A stretch of 7,346 nt of DNA from Moraxellaceae bacterium (GTDB taxonomy: Bacteria > Pseudomonadota > Gammaproteobacteria > Pseudomonadales > Moraxellaceae). Shown here one piece after another: positions 1 to 6,213 of this stretch. The first letter of the stretch is position 1. Each line of letters starts with the position of its first letter. The notes under the pieces are model-generated. The model was given only the letters and a program-made list of their open reading frames with translations, was not told the DNA's origin and did no database searches. The DNA lies in the NCBI GenBank assembly GCA_014378805.1, contig JACMMY010000167.1, positions 1-7,346 on the forward strand, written 5' to 3'. A program made the position numbers and the translations under genes.

Positions 1-977
1 GTGTTGGCAATGATTTAATAAACCAATTTTTTAAAGATTCGCCTGCTGTTCCTGCTGATTTTCGTGCGGGTTTTGTCGCGATTGTCGGTCGTCCGAATGT
101 CGGTAAATCGACATTGATGAACCATTTGTTGGGTCAAAAGTTATCGATTACTTCACGTAAGCCGCAAACAACACGCCATAAGATCGTTGGTATTGATACG
201 CGTGATAATGTGCAGGCGGTTTATGTTGATACACCAGGGATGCACAAAAAAGAAGTGCGTGCGATTAATCGTATGATGAACAAAGCAGCGACATCGGCAC
301 TGCGTGATGTGAATTTAGTGTTATTTGTTGTTGATGCGCTAAAATGGGTTCCAGATGATGAGCTGGTTTTAGATAAATTAGTTCATGCAGAAATGCCAGT
401 CGTACTGGTGATCAATAAATCGGACACTTTGGATAATAAAAACACTTTGCTTCCACATATTGAGCGTTTATCGACGCGTATGAAGTTTAGTGACATTGTC
501 CCCGTCTCTGCGTTACGTGGTTCAAATTTGGATCGTTTGCATGATGTGATTGCGCAGCATTTGCCATTTTCTCCTCCGCTTTATGGCATGGATCAAATTA
601 CGGATCGTTCATCGCGTTTCTTGGTGTCCGAGATCATTCGTGAAAAAATCATGCGCCAGCTTGGTGAAGAAATTCCCTATGATCTGACTGTACAAATCGA
701 GAGTTTTAAACAAGAACCGCAAGCAGTGAAAGCCAATGGTCAGATTAAAGCGGCGTGTACGTTTATTGATGCGACGATTTTAGTTGAGCGCCAAGGGCAA
801 AAAGCCATTGTGATTGGTGATAAAGGATCGAGGCTTAAGCAAATTGGCGTTGAAGCGCGTCAAGATATGGAAAAATTATTGGAACAAAAAATCATGCTCA
901 CCCTATGGGTAAAAGTGAAGGGTGGTTGGTCTGATGATGAGCGTGCACTCAAAAGTTTGGGCTATGGCGATATTTAA
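1..977 (+). CDS. era: GTPase Era, 5' partial (30S ribosome assembly)
   Basis: Era is a GTPase with a KH RNA-binding domain that binds 16S rRNA near its 3' end during 30S maturation. The reading frame is open from base 3 with no in-frame start before the G domain, so the true start lies left of the window; an internal TTG at 114 is inside the Walker A helix and is not a start. Seen motifs: G1 GRPNVGKS (87-110), G2 QTTR (from 165), G3 DTPG (228-239), G4 NKSD (414-425), G5 SAL (507-515), and the KH-domain GxxG as GDKG (816-827), followed by the conserved LWVKVKGGW. The visible part is 324 residues. About 22 residues precede the GFVAIVG strand, versus roughly 8 in E. coli Era, so this protein has an N-terminal extension. 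Base usage matches recO and pdxJ. In related genomes rnc normally lies immediately upstream. Identification is secure. Confidence 0.97.
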   Translation, partial: VGNDLINQFFKDSPAVPADFRAGFVAIVGRPNVGKSTLMNHLLGQKLSITSRKPQTTRHKIVGIDTRDNVQAVYVDTPGMHKKEVRAINRMMNKAATSALRDVNLVLFVVDALKWVPDDELVLDKLVHAEMPVVLVINKSDTLDNKNTLLPHIERLSTRMKFSDIVPVSALRGSNLDRLHDVIAQHLPFSPPLYGMDQITDRSSRFLVSEIIREKIMRQLGEEIPYDLTVQIESFKQEPQAVKANGQIKAACTFIDATILVERQGQKAIVIGDKGSRLKQIGVEARQDMEKLLEQKIMLTLWVKVKGGWSDDERALKSLGYGDI

Positions 978-1033
978 ACGATTCAAGTTTAAGTAATTTT
1001 CGAATTAATTGATGATTGAGCTAGAGAGTAAGT

Positions 1034-1264
1034 ATGATTTCGTTTGCTAAAAAAACTTCGTTAGCAGCAGTGATTTTCTCAAGCCTCTTATTAACGGGAT
1101 GTATTACCGATATTGTGACCGTACCGCTAGGACTTGCTTACGACGTGACTAAGTATACGGTGAAGGGTACTGTTGCAGTCGTTGGTGGTACGGTCGATTT
1201 GTTGACGCCTGATGGTGATGACAAAAAAGCCGACAAAAAGAAAGAAGAAGACAAGAAAGACTAA
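1034..1264 (+). CDS. Small lipoprotein, function unknown
   Basis: This 76-residue protein has a basic N-terminus, a hydrophobic stretch (about residues 9-20) and a lipobox LTGC with lipidation predicted at Cys23. Residue +2 is Ile, not Asp, so by the usual Lol sorting rule it should go to the outer membrane. The mature part is only about 54 residues: a valine- and glycine-rich segment (TVPLGLAYDVTKYTVKGTVAVVGGTVDL) and a highly charged Lys/Asp/Glu tail from about residue 61. No catalytic motif is visible. The ATG at 1034 has GAGAG about 5 bases upstream. It lies 56 bases after era and 62 bases before recO on the same strand, so it probably shares their transcript. Short lipoproteins of this kind are, as far as I recall, annotated near era/recO in Acinetobacter (a family named only by an NCBI model). 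Function cannot be inferred; the lipoprotein nature is well supported. Confidence 0.88.
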   Translation: MISFAKKTSLAAVIFSSLLLTGCITDIVTVPLGLAYDVTKYTVKGTVAVVGGTVDLLTPDGDDKKADKKKEEDKKD

Positions 1265-1284
1265 TTTTTGATTAGTTTTATTTT
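1257..1284 (+). terminator. Weak hairpin with T-rich tail after the lipoprotein gene
   Basis: CTAAT (1261-1265) and ATTAG (1271-1275) pair around a 5-base loop. Pairing can extend outward to 1257/1279 with one G-U pair, and TTTTATTTTC follows. The stem is AT-rich and overlaps the stop codon, so it would be at best a leaky terminator or attenuator before recO. Confidence 0.3.
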
Positions 1285-1329
1285 CTTTCCTAATAATTGT
1301 TGAATTGAAGTTGTCGGACGGAACTTGTG

Positions 1330-2031
1330 ATGCGCAACGAACCGCTACATGGCTATGTGTTACACCAGCGTGCTTATCGCGAGAACAGCAAGCTGGTTAA
1401 TTTCTTGTCATTTGAAGCGGGTCGAGTTGACGGAGTTGCTAGACAAAGTATTTCTACTCTGTATCAACCGACTTTACTTTTTGCGACAGGTAAATCGGGT
1501 CTAAAAAGTTTTGCAAAAGCTGAATCCGTGGGCAGTGCCATTACCTTAACTGGTGATACACTGTTTGCTGGGTTTTATCTCAATGAACTTTTAGTGCGGT
1601 TATTACCACATCAAGAACCTTTGCCAGAGGTTGTCAGTGCCTATGCAACAGCATTACAAGCTCTGGCAGAACATCAGCCACTCATTGCTACATTACGACG
1701 TTTTGAATTGGTTTTGCTTGCGCAACTTGGCTATGAAATTGATTTTCAATCCGATTGGTTAGGTCAACCGATTGTACCCAATGCATTGTATCGTTTTCAG
1801 CGCGGTGAAGGTTTTTCATTAAATTCATTCGGTGAAACGGGCGCATCATTACTGGCAGTAAAAGATTTTGAAATATTATCAGCCGACTCTTTATCTATAC
1901 ACTCATCAAATTCAGAATGCCTTGCAATGTTAACGCGTGTTTTACGCAATGCGCTTGCAGCACAATTGGGCGATCAACCTTTAAAGAGTAGGTCACTCTG
2001 GATCGCCAGCAAACCCAAAATTTCTGATTAA
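1330..2031 (+). CDS. recO: DNA repair protein RecO
   Basis: RecO works with RecR (and RecF) to load RecA onto SSB-coated single-stranded DNA and anneals complementary strands in gap and break repair. The 233-residue product is normal length. Seen: an N-terminal OB-fold segment (about 1-75) with HxRxYRExSxLVxFLSxExGRVDGVARQ-type spacing; the helical FAGFYLNELLVRLLP motif (about 79-93), which is the RecO family hallmark; a second helical block LRRFELVLLAQLGYEIDF (122-139); and a C-terminal RxLRNALAAQLGxxPLKSRxLW (206-224 region). Only one cysteine is present, so there is no zinc-binding Cys cluster like that of Deinococcus RecO, as expected for proteobacteria. GTG at 1327 and ATG at 1330 are adjacent in-frame starts. 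I chose ATG because GGA at 1320-1322 sits 7 bases upstream and Acinetobacter RecO, as I recall it, starts MRNE. Probably co-transcribed with era and the lipoprotein. Confidence 0.95.
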   Translation: MRNEPLHGYVLHQRAYRENSKLVNFLSFEAGRVDGVARQSISTLYQPTLLFATGKSGLKSFAKAESVGSAITLTGDTLFAGFYLNELLVRLLPHQEPLPEVVSAYATALQALAEHQPLIATLRRFELVLLAQLGYEIDFQSDWLGQPIVPNALYRFQRGEGFSLNSFGETGASLLAVKDFEILSADSLSIHSSNSECLAMLTRVLRNALAAQLGDQPLKSRSLWIASKPKISD

Positions 2032-2098
2032 CCTTTTTTATTTTATTCTTATAATCAATCAATTCTAATCAAGATGATATGATTTATATCACCTTGAG

Positions 2099-2139
2099 TT
2101 TTACGACATTTGATGTAACTTAATAGTCGTAAAATTTTT
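2099..2139 (+). terminator. Inverted repeat with T-run between recO and pdxJ
   Basis: TTTTACGAC (2099-2107) and GTCGTAAAA (2126-2134) form a perfect 9-bp stem around an 18-base loop, and TTTTT follows directly (2135-2139). This fits a modest intrinsic terminator or attenuator after recO, although the loop is long and the stem has only three G-C pairs. It could also be an operator for pdxJ, whose start is 70 bases further on. Confidence 0.45.
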
Positions 2140-2204
2140 CATAAATGATTTTATTATTGTTATTCTATTGATTGTTTTATTGGGTTTTATGAGGGAGTAG
2201 GTTT

Positions 2205-2936
2205 ATGCCACTTTTACTTGGGGTCAATATTGACCATGTAGCGACATTACGCCAAGCGCGCGGCACGACATATCCAGATCCAGTCGCAGCAGCACTGTTG
2301 TCTGAACGTGCGGGTGCGGATGGTATAACCTTACATTTGCGCGAAGATCGTAGACATATTCAAGATGATGATGTGAGGCGTATGCGTCCATTACTAAAAA
2401 CGCGCATGAATCTTGAGATTGCGGTCACAGATTTTATGATTGATTTCGCATGTGAAATTAAGCCACAGTGTGTGTGTCTCGTGCCTGAAAAACGTCAAGA
2501 ACTGACCACAGAAGGTGGTCTTGATGTGATCAAGAATCAGACAGTAATTCAACAAGCAGTCGAAAAGCTAACCAAAGCTGGTTGTCAGGTATCTTTGTTT
2601 ATCGATCCTAATGTTCATCAGATTAATGCTGCGATAGCATGTGGTGCACACGTAGTTGAGTTGCATACTGGCGCCTATGCAGAGGCGACTGGTGAACATC
2701 AATTATTAGAATTGGAACGCATCACTGATGTCACCGCATACGCGCTCGATCTTGGTTTGATTGTGAACGCCGGTCATGGTTTGAATTTAGCGAACGTCGC
2801 TCCGATTGCTCGAATTTATGGAATTCATGAGTTAAATATTGGTCATGCATTAATTGCAGACAGTGTTTTTGTCGGTTTAGAAACGGCGATTAAGCAAATG
2901 AAAGATGCAATGCTGGCAAGTCGAACGGGTTATTGA
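2205..2936 (+). CDS. pdxJ: Pyridoxine 5'-phosphate synthase
   Basis: PdxJ is a cytosolic TIM-barrel enzyme that condenses 3-amino-2-oxopropyl phosphate with 1-deoxy-D-xylulose 5-phosphate to give pyridoxine 5'-phosphate, the last ring-forming step of the DXP-dependent vitamin B6 pathway. The 243-residue length is typical. Motifs seen: GVNIDHVATLRQARG (6-20), GADGITLHLREDRRHI (37-52), NLEIA (69-73), the loop LVPEKRQELTTEGG (92-105), FIDP (132-135), ELHTG (152-156), NAGHGLN (188-194) and ELNIGHALIA (209-218). His44, Glu71 and His191 match the E. coli catalytic residues His45, Glu72 and His193, so the enzyme should be active. The ATG at 2205 has a strong AGGGAG (2192-2197) 7 bases upstream. The 173-base gap and the inverted repeat before it suggest some transcription independent of recO. 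In other gammaproteobacteria pdxJ also follows recO. Confidence 0.97.
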   Translation: MPLLLGVNIDHVATLRQARGTTYPDPVAAALLSERAGADGITLHLREDRRHIQDDDVRRMRPLLKTRMNLEIAVTDFMIDFACEIKPQCVCLVPEKRQELTTEGGLDVIKNQTVIQQAVEKLTKAGCQVSLFIDPNVHQINAAIACGAHVVELHTGAYAEATGEHQLLELERITDVTAYALDLGLIVNAGHGLNLANVAPIARIYGIHELNIGHALIADSVFVGLETAIKQMKDAMLASRTGY

Positions 2937-2941
2937 TTTTC

Positions 2942-2974
2942 GATGTTTTTTGGAATTCGAAATCCAATGACATC
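2942..2974 (+). other. Nested stem-loop between pdxJ and qmcA
   Basis: An 18-base imperfect palindrome TTGGAATTCGAAATCCAA (2950-2967, one central A-A mismatch pair) is flanked by a second pairing, GATGT (2942-2946) with ACATC (2970-2974). The structure starts six bases after the pdxJ stop codon. No T-run follows, so it looks more like an mRNA 3'-end stabilising hairpin or a protein site than an intrinsic terminator. Confidence 0.4.
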
Positions 2975-2992
2975 ATGTGTCGCATTGCCTCA

Positions 2993-3019
2993 TTGAAATG
3001 ATCTAATATTTAGTAGAAT
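2993..3019 (+). promoter_or_regulatory. Possible promoter for the qmcA-nfeD operon
   Basis: TTGAAA (2993-2998) resembles a -35 box and TAGAAT (3014-3019) a -10 box. The spacer is only 15 bases, shorter than the optimal 17, so this is tentative. The position, about 40 bases before the start codon, is suitable. Confidence 0.35.
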
Positions 3020-3057
3020 TAAAATTAACATATAGATTGAATTAGGGAAATATTGAC

Positions 3058-4020
3058 ATGTTTGGAAGTTTTTTAATTGTACTCGTGGTTTTGGTGGTCT
3101 TTATTGGCCTTCAATCCATCAAAATAGTGCCACAAGGTTTTCAGTACACGATTGAGCGTTTCGGTAAATTCAGCCGTACACTTGATCCTGGCTTAGCATT
3201 TATCACCCCATTTATTGAGAAAGTGGGCCAGCGTGTAAACGTCATGGAGCAGGTGCTAAACGTACCGCCGCAACAAGTCATTTCACGTGATAACGCGGGT
3301 GTCACCATTGATGCTGTATGTTTTTATCAGATTATGGATGCATATAAAGCCTCTTATGAAGTGAGTAATCTGCCAATTGCTTTGAATAACTTGGTAATGA
3401 CCAATATTCGTACTGTCATTGGTTCGATGGAACTTGATGCAATGTTGTCGCAACGTGATCAAATTAATGGTCAACTGCTCGCTTCGATCGATCATGCAAC
3501 TTCGCCATGGGGTGTCAAAATGACGCGGATTGAGATTAAAGACATCAATCCACCTGCTGATTTGGTCAATGCAATGGCTTCACAGATGAAGGCGGAACGT
3601 ACCAAGCGCGCATACGTGCTTGAGGCCGAAGGTCGCCGTAATGCAGAAATTTTGACGGCGGAAGGCGAGAAGCAGGCGCAAATTCTGAAAGCAGAGGGTG
3701 AACGACAAGCTGCATTCTTACAAGCAGAGGCGCGCGAGCGTTTGGCAGAAGCCGAAGCGAATGCAACACAGAAAGTCAGTGAGGCGTTGAGCAATGGTAA
3801 TGTTCAGGCATTGAATTACTTTATTGCTCAGAAGTATGTGGATTCACTCAAAGATATGGCGACAAGTGCAAACAGCAAGGTCATCTTTATGCCGCTGGAT
3901 GCTTCCGCTCTAGTTGGTGCGGTTGGTGGTGTGGCTGAATTAATGGCGGAACGTGGTAATCCTTCACCAACGCCAAATACTAGCCGTCCATCACGCTTTA
4001 CTCCTCCACAATCATCTTAG
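3058..4020 (+). CDS. qmcA: SPFH/band 7 (stomatin-like) membrane protein, QmcA family
   Basis: SPFH proteins oligomerise on membranes into large ring or cage assemblies tied to membrane microdomains and membrane-protein quality control; E. coli QmcA (YbbK) is the closest familiar relative. The 320-residue product has one N-terminal TM helix (about 3-19) and the band 7 domain (about 20-185) with VPQGFQYTIERFGKFSRTLDPGLAFITPF and the VISRDNAGVTIDAVCFYQI strand pair. IEIKDINPP (158-166) ends that domain. A coiled-coil region follows with four 11-residue repeats of the form LxAEGxxxAxI (188-231), then a conserved segment containing NYFIAQKYVDSLK and a Pro/Ser-rich, probably disordered tail (301-320). 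AGGGA (3043-3047) lies 10 bases before the ATG. The NfeD partner gene begins 9 bases downstream, the classic SPFH-NfeD pairing. The family is certain; the exact client or function is not known from sequence. Confidence 0.93.
   Translation: MFGSFLIVLVVLVVFIGLQSIKIVPQGFQYTIERFGKFSRTLDPGLAFITPFIEKVGQRVNVMEQVLNVPPQQVISRDNAGVTIDAVCFYQIMDAYKASYEVSNLPIALNNLVMTNIRTVIGSMELDAMLSQRDQINGQLLASIDHATSPWGVKMTRIEIKDINPPADLVNAMASQMKAERTKRAYVLEAEGRRNAEILTAEGEKQAQILKAEGERQAAFLQAEARERLAEAEANATQKVSEALSNGNVQALNYFIAQKYVDSLKDMATSANSKVIFMPLDASALVGAVGGVAELMAERGNPSPTPNTSRPSRFTPPQSS
3619..3750 (+). repeat. Four hendecad repeats in the QmcA coiled coil
   Basis: Residues 188-231 of the SPFH protein read as four consecutive 11-residue units, each beginning Leu-x-Ala-Glu and the first three sharing L-x-A-E-G-x-x-x-A-x-(I/F). 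The hendecad period is typical of the coiled coil of this family. The DNA copies have diverged, so the repeat is visible in protein rather than as a near-identical DNA repeat. Confidence 0.6.
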
Positions 4021-4029
4021 GGTTTAACC

Positions 4030-4452
4030 ATGATTGCTTGGTTATTTTGGTTGAGTGTTGCGGCGATTATGTTGATCGCTGAACTCATGACAGGGATTTT
4101 GTTTTGTCTCTGTTTGTGTGTTGCAGCGTTAATCACTGTTGCTGTCAGTGGTGTGTTGTCCATGGAGGTACAGGGCATCGTCTTTGCGATTTTGTCGGCA
4201 ATATTTTTGGTCTTGTGGGCGAGATGGCGCAAGCGTCAAAAACTATCTGAAAAGCCTATTATTTCTGAAATTCAGCATCATTTAATGGGTCTTGAGTTGG
4301 TGTTGTCGGCGGCATTAGAACCACAAGCGCAAATTCGGGTTGGAGATAGTTATTGGTTGGCGAGGTCGAAAGATGGTCAGTCAATTGCGATTGGAACAAC
4401 GGTAAAGGTTGTAGCGATTGATGGGACGATGTTGGTGGTGAAGATGGTTTGA
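4030..4452 (+). CDS. NfeD family membrane protein (YbbJ-like), partner of the SPFH protein
   Basis: This 140-residue protein is the short NfeD type found next to QmcA-like genes (ybbK-ybbJ in E. coli). It has three hydrophobic helices (about 2-20, 22-42 and 47-64), a basic cytoplasmic linker (ARWRKRQK, 64-71) and a C-terminal OB-fold (about 85-140) with the characteristic RVGDSYWLARSKDG and later VKVVAIDGTMLVVK strands. It lacks the N-terminal ClpP-like serine protease domain of long NfeD proteins, so no protease activity is expected. The OB-fold is thought to contact the SPFH oligomer. The ATG at 4030 is served by TAGGG (4018-4022), which overlaps the qmcA stop codon; this implies translational coupling and one operon. 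E. coli ybbJ is the likely counterpart, but I give no symbol because naming outside enterics is inconsistent. Confidence 0.9.
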   Translation: MIAWLFWLSVAAIMLIAELMTGILFCLCLCVAALITVAVSGVLSMEVQGIVFAILSAIFLVLWARWRKRQKLSEKPIISEIQHHLMGLELVLSAALEPQAQIRVGDSYWLARSKDGQSIAIGTTVKVVAIDGTMLVVKMV

Positions 4453-4483
4453 TTAATTAAATAAGAGCTACTTATTTAATTAA
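4453..4483. repeat. Perfect 13-bp inverted repeat (31 bases) upstream of the diguanylate cyclase
   Basis: TTAATTAAATAAG (4453-4465) and CTTATTTAATTAA (4471-4483) are exact reverse complements around the loop AGCTA. It begins immediately after the nfeD stop codon. Only one G-C pair occurs in the stem and no T-run follows (GGGAGATAGGG comes next), so it is a poor intrinsic terminator. It ends 14 bases before a consensus -10 box and covers the -35 position, which suits an operator. Confidence 0.7.
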
Positions 4484-4503
4484 GGGAGATAGGGTAATAT
4501 AAT
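4475..4503 (+). promoter_or_regulatory. Probable promoter of the diguanylate cyclase gene
   Basis: TATAAT (4498-4503) is a perfect sigma70 -10 box. At the optimal 17-base spacing the -35 hexamer would be TTTAAT (4475-4480), a poor match lying inside the right arm of the inverted repeat. A weak -35 under a strong -10 suggests dependence on an activator or control by a factor binding the palindrome. Transcription would start near 4510, leaving a leader of about 80 bases. Confidence 0.5.
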
Positions 4504-4591
4504 TTAAACGTGCCGCTTGTTGAAAAAATCTTGTGTAGAGAGTATTTACTTCACTAACAGAGTGAATAATCTCCTTGAAGAGAGGTTAGCG

Positions 4592-5899
4592 ATGGATAAG
4601 GATGTCCAAATTGCTCATAACAACAACACATTGCCGCCCTCATATGAGTATTCTAAATGTGGTGGTGATGAAGTTAGGCATGAGTTATCAGAATCACAAA
4701 TCAGTAGTATTTTAGTAAACAAGGCATGGTTATTTTATTTTAATAATGATGCCTTAGAGCAAGAATATCGTAATCAATATCGTCGATCAGCCATTAAGAC
4801 CTTACGTTTCAATGGGACGTTATCGTCATTATTGTTTATATTTATTGGTGCACTGATTTTAAAACTAATCCCTGCTGACAGTGTCTATGATTGGATTCTC
4901 TATGATGTAAGTGCCTTCTTTGTTGTTTCATTTTTTTGGGGACTAGTTTGGTTATCTGCATTCGAACGCTGGTTCGATGGGTACGCCAGTATTGGCGGTA
5001 TTATTGCAATAGCGACCTCAGTATTTGTCAATAACTCGATCCCACTTGGAGATGGCACAACTTTATCATACACAGCACTGACCTATATTGTCCTTTTTAT
5101 TTATTGTTTTATAGGTTTACGCATTCAAATTGCTGTATTCACTGGAATAACTGGTGGAATTCTTGGTGTTTCATTGACTTATATTTTCGGTGCAGACGTT
5201 AAGTGGGCCATATTTAATGGCACTTTTGGTATTGCAAGCATTTTAGCTTTATTTTTAGCCTACGGTATTGATAGGCAGACTCGTGTGAACTTTCTACAGT
5301 CATATCTTTTACATTTAAATGTAAAGCAAAGCAAAAATATGCTCGAGGCAAGTGAAGCGATGGTTTCTAAGCTCGATGAATTATCCAATCGAGATGCATT
5401 AACAGGCCTAGCAAATAGGCGTTATCTCGATGAAATCATTCTTCATGAATGGCATCGCGCACTGCATAATCAATATTCATTGGTAGTGATGATGATTGAT
5501 ATTGATTACTTTAAGGCTTTTAACGATACGATGGGACACCTCGCAGGAGACGATTGCTTACGTAAAGTGGCGAGTTTAATTAGCAATGTTACTCATCGGC
5601 GAGGGGAGTTCTCGGCGCGTTATGGTGGCGAGGAGTTTATTTTGCTTTACTCGAATATGGATATCATGTCTGTAGAAATTCAAGCGCAAAAATTATACTC
5701 TGATCTTGCTGATGCTAATATTATTTATCCGACAGTTGAATGTGGTCGAGTCACGTTTAGCATGGGTATTTCGGTGTGTATCCCTTCTGCAGAAATGTCA
5801 GCTGTTCAATTAATCCAGCAAGCGGATATCGCATTATATAAGGCAAAAGCTAATGGCCGTAATCGATATGAGGTTTTTAAAGGCTCTTCATACAGTTAA
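4592..5899 (+). CDS. Membrane-bound diguanylate cyclase (GGDEF domain)
   Basis: The protein should make cyclic di-GMP from two GTP at the inner membrane. The chosen start is ATG 4592, with AGAGG (4581-4585) 6 bases upstream, giving 435 residues; an in-frame TTG at 4517 would add 25 residues but has no good ribosome binding site. Layout: a soluble basic N-terminus (1-72) with LEQEYRNQYRRSAIKTLR just before the membrane, six hydrophobic helices (about 75-92, 101-123, 132-148, 158-176, 179-200, 205-225), a signalling helix (about 235-265) and a C-terminal GGDEF domain (about 266-430). Active-site features are intact: DALTGLANRR (268-277), metal ligand Asp303 in DIDYFK, Asn311, Asp320, GGEEF at 345-349, and Lys419/Arg423 in KAKANGR. 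The inhibitory I-site reads R336-R-G-E339 instead of RxxD. No EAL, PAS or HAMP domain is seen. Base usage looks AT-richer than era or pdxJ. The signal sensed is unknown. Confidence 0.93.
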   Translation: MDKDVQIAHNNNTLPPSYEYSKCGGDEVRHELSESQISSILVNKAWLFYFNNDALEQEYRNQYRRSAIKTLRFNGTLSSLLFIFIGALILKLIPADSVYDWILYDVSAFFVVSFFWGLVWLSAFERWFDGYASIGGIIAIATSVFVNNSIPLGDGTTLSYTALTYIVLFIYCFIGLRIQIAVFTGITGGILGVSLTYIFGADVKWAIFNGTFGIASILALFLAYGIDRQTRVNFLQSYLLHLNVKQSKNMLEASEAMVSKLDELSNRDALTGLANRRYLDEIILHEWHRALHNQYSLVVMMIDIDYFKAFNDTMGHLAGDDCLRKVASLISNVTHRRGEFSARYGGEEFILLYSNMDIMSVEIQAQKLYSDLADANIIYPTVECGRVTFSMGISVCIPSAEMSAVQLIQQADIALYKAKANGRNRYEVFKGSSYS

Positions 5900-5933
5900 T
5901 TTTTTTAGATCATTTTTAATTTTTTAATAGAAG

Positions 5934-6200
5934 TTAAATTTCCAGTTTATTGTTTGAATCTACGATTATGTTGAATATAAATATTGAGTTTTGTGAGTTG
6001 TTAATTTGTTCTTGTTTGCAAACTAGACCAATTATTTCACAATACCTTTTAATATCCTGCTGACTCATCGGATCTGTTGAGATTAAACGAATAGGCGTTC
6101 CATTGTGATTACGCAAAGCCATTTTAAGTTTAAGCAAAGGCATCGGGCAGTGCAGACCACTTGTATCAATGATAATAGGTACAATAGATTCAGTGGTCAT
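5934..6200 (-). CDS. TusA-family sulfur carrier protein
   Basis: This is an 88-residue member of the TusA/SirA/YeeD family: small IF3-like fold proteins that carry a persulfide on one cysteine, in E. coli passing sulfur from IscS to TusBCD/TusE for tRNA 2-thiouridine formation. The signature DTSGLHCPMPLLKLKMAL (12-29) has the reactive Cys18 in the CPxP motif. STDPMSQQDIKRYCE (41-55) matches the second conserved strand-helix element. The C-terminal tail (66-88) is Asn/Ile-rich and weakly conserved-looking. Two further cysteines (54, 61) are present. The start is the ATG complementary to 6198-6200, 13 bases after the yqeY stop, with a weak AAGAG overlapping that stop, so the two genes are probably coupled. 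It could be the orthologue of tusA or a paralogue serving another sulfur pathway; without a genome-wide count I leave the symbol blank. Confidence 0.88.
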   Translation of the reverse strand: MTTESIVPIIIDTSGLHCPMPLLKLKMALRNHNGTPIRLISTDPMSQQDIKRYCEIIGLVCKQEQINNSQNSIFIFNIIVDSNNKLEI

Positions 6201-6213
6201 GAGTGTGTAACTC

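Noticed and set aside
114..977. TTG at 114 as the start of era
   Set aside because: It would cut off the Walker A motif, and the frame is open upstream to the window edge with family-like sequence.
3283..3794. Open frames of 67-100 codons on the minus strand within the SPFH gene
   Set aside because: They are antisense shadows of a clearly real gene, with low-complexity Ala/Ser/Arg translations and no recognisable family.
4017..4232. Minus-strand 71-codon frame opposite nfeD
   Set aside because: It is a shadow of the NfeD coding sequence with no ribosome binding site or family features.
4517..4591. A 25-residue N-terminal extension of the cyclase from TTG 4517
   Set aside because: It needs a rare start with no good ribosome binding site, while ATG 4592 has AGAGG at ideal spacing; a leader is the simpler reading.
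5900..5933. Bidirectional terminator between the convergent cyclase and TusA-like genes
   Set aside because: The gap is T-rich but contains no stem that I could pair, so a terminator is not supported.
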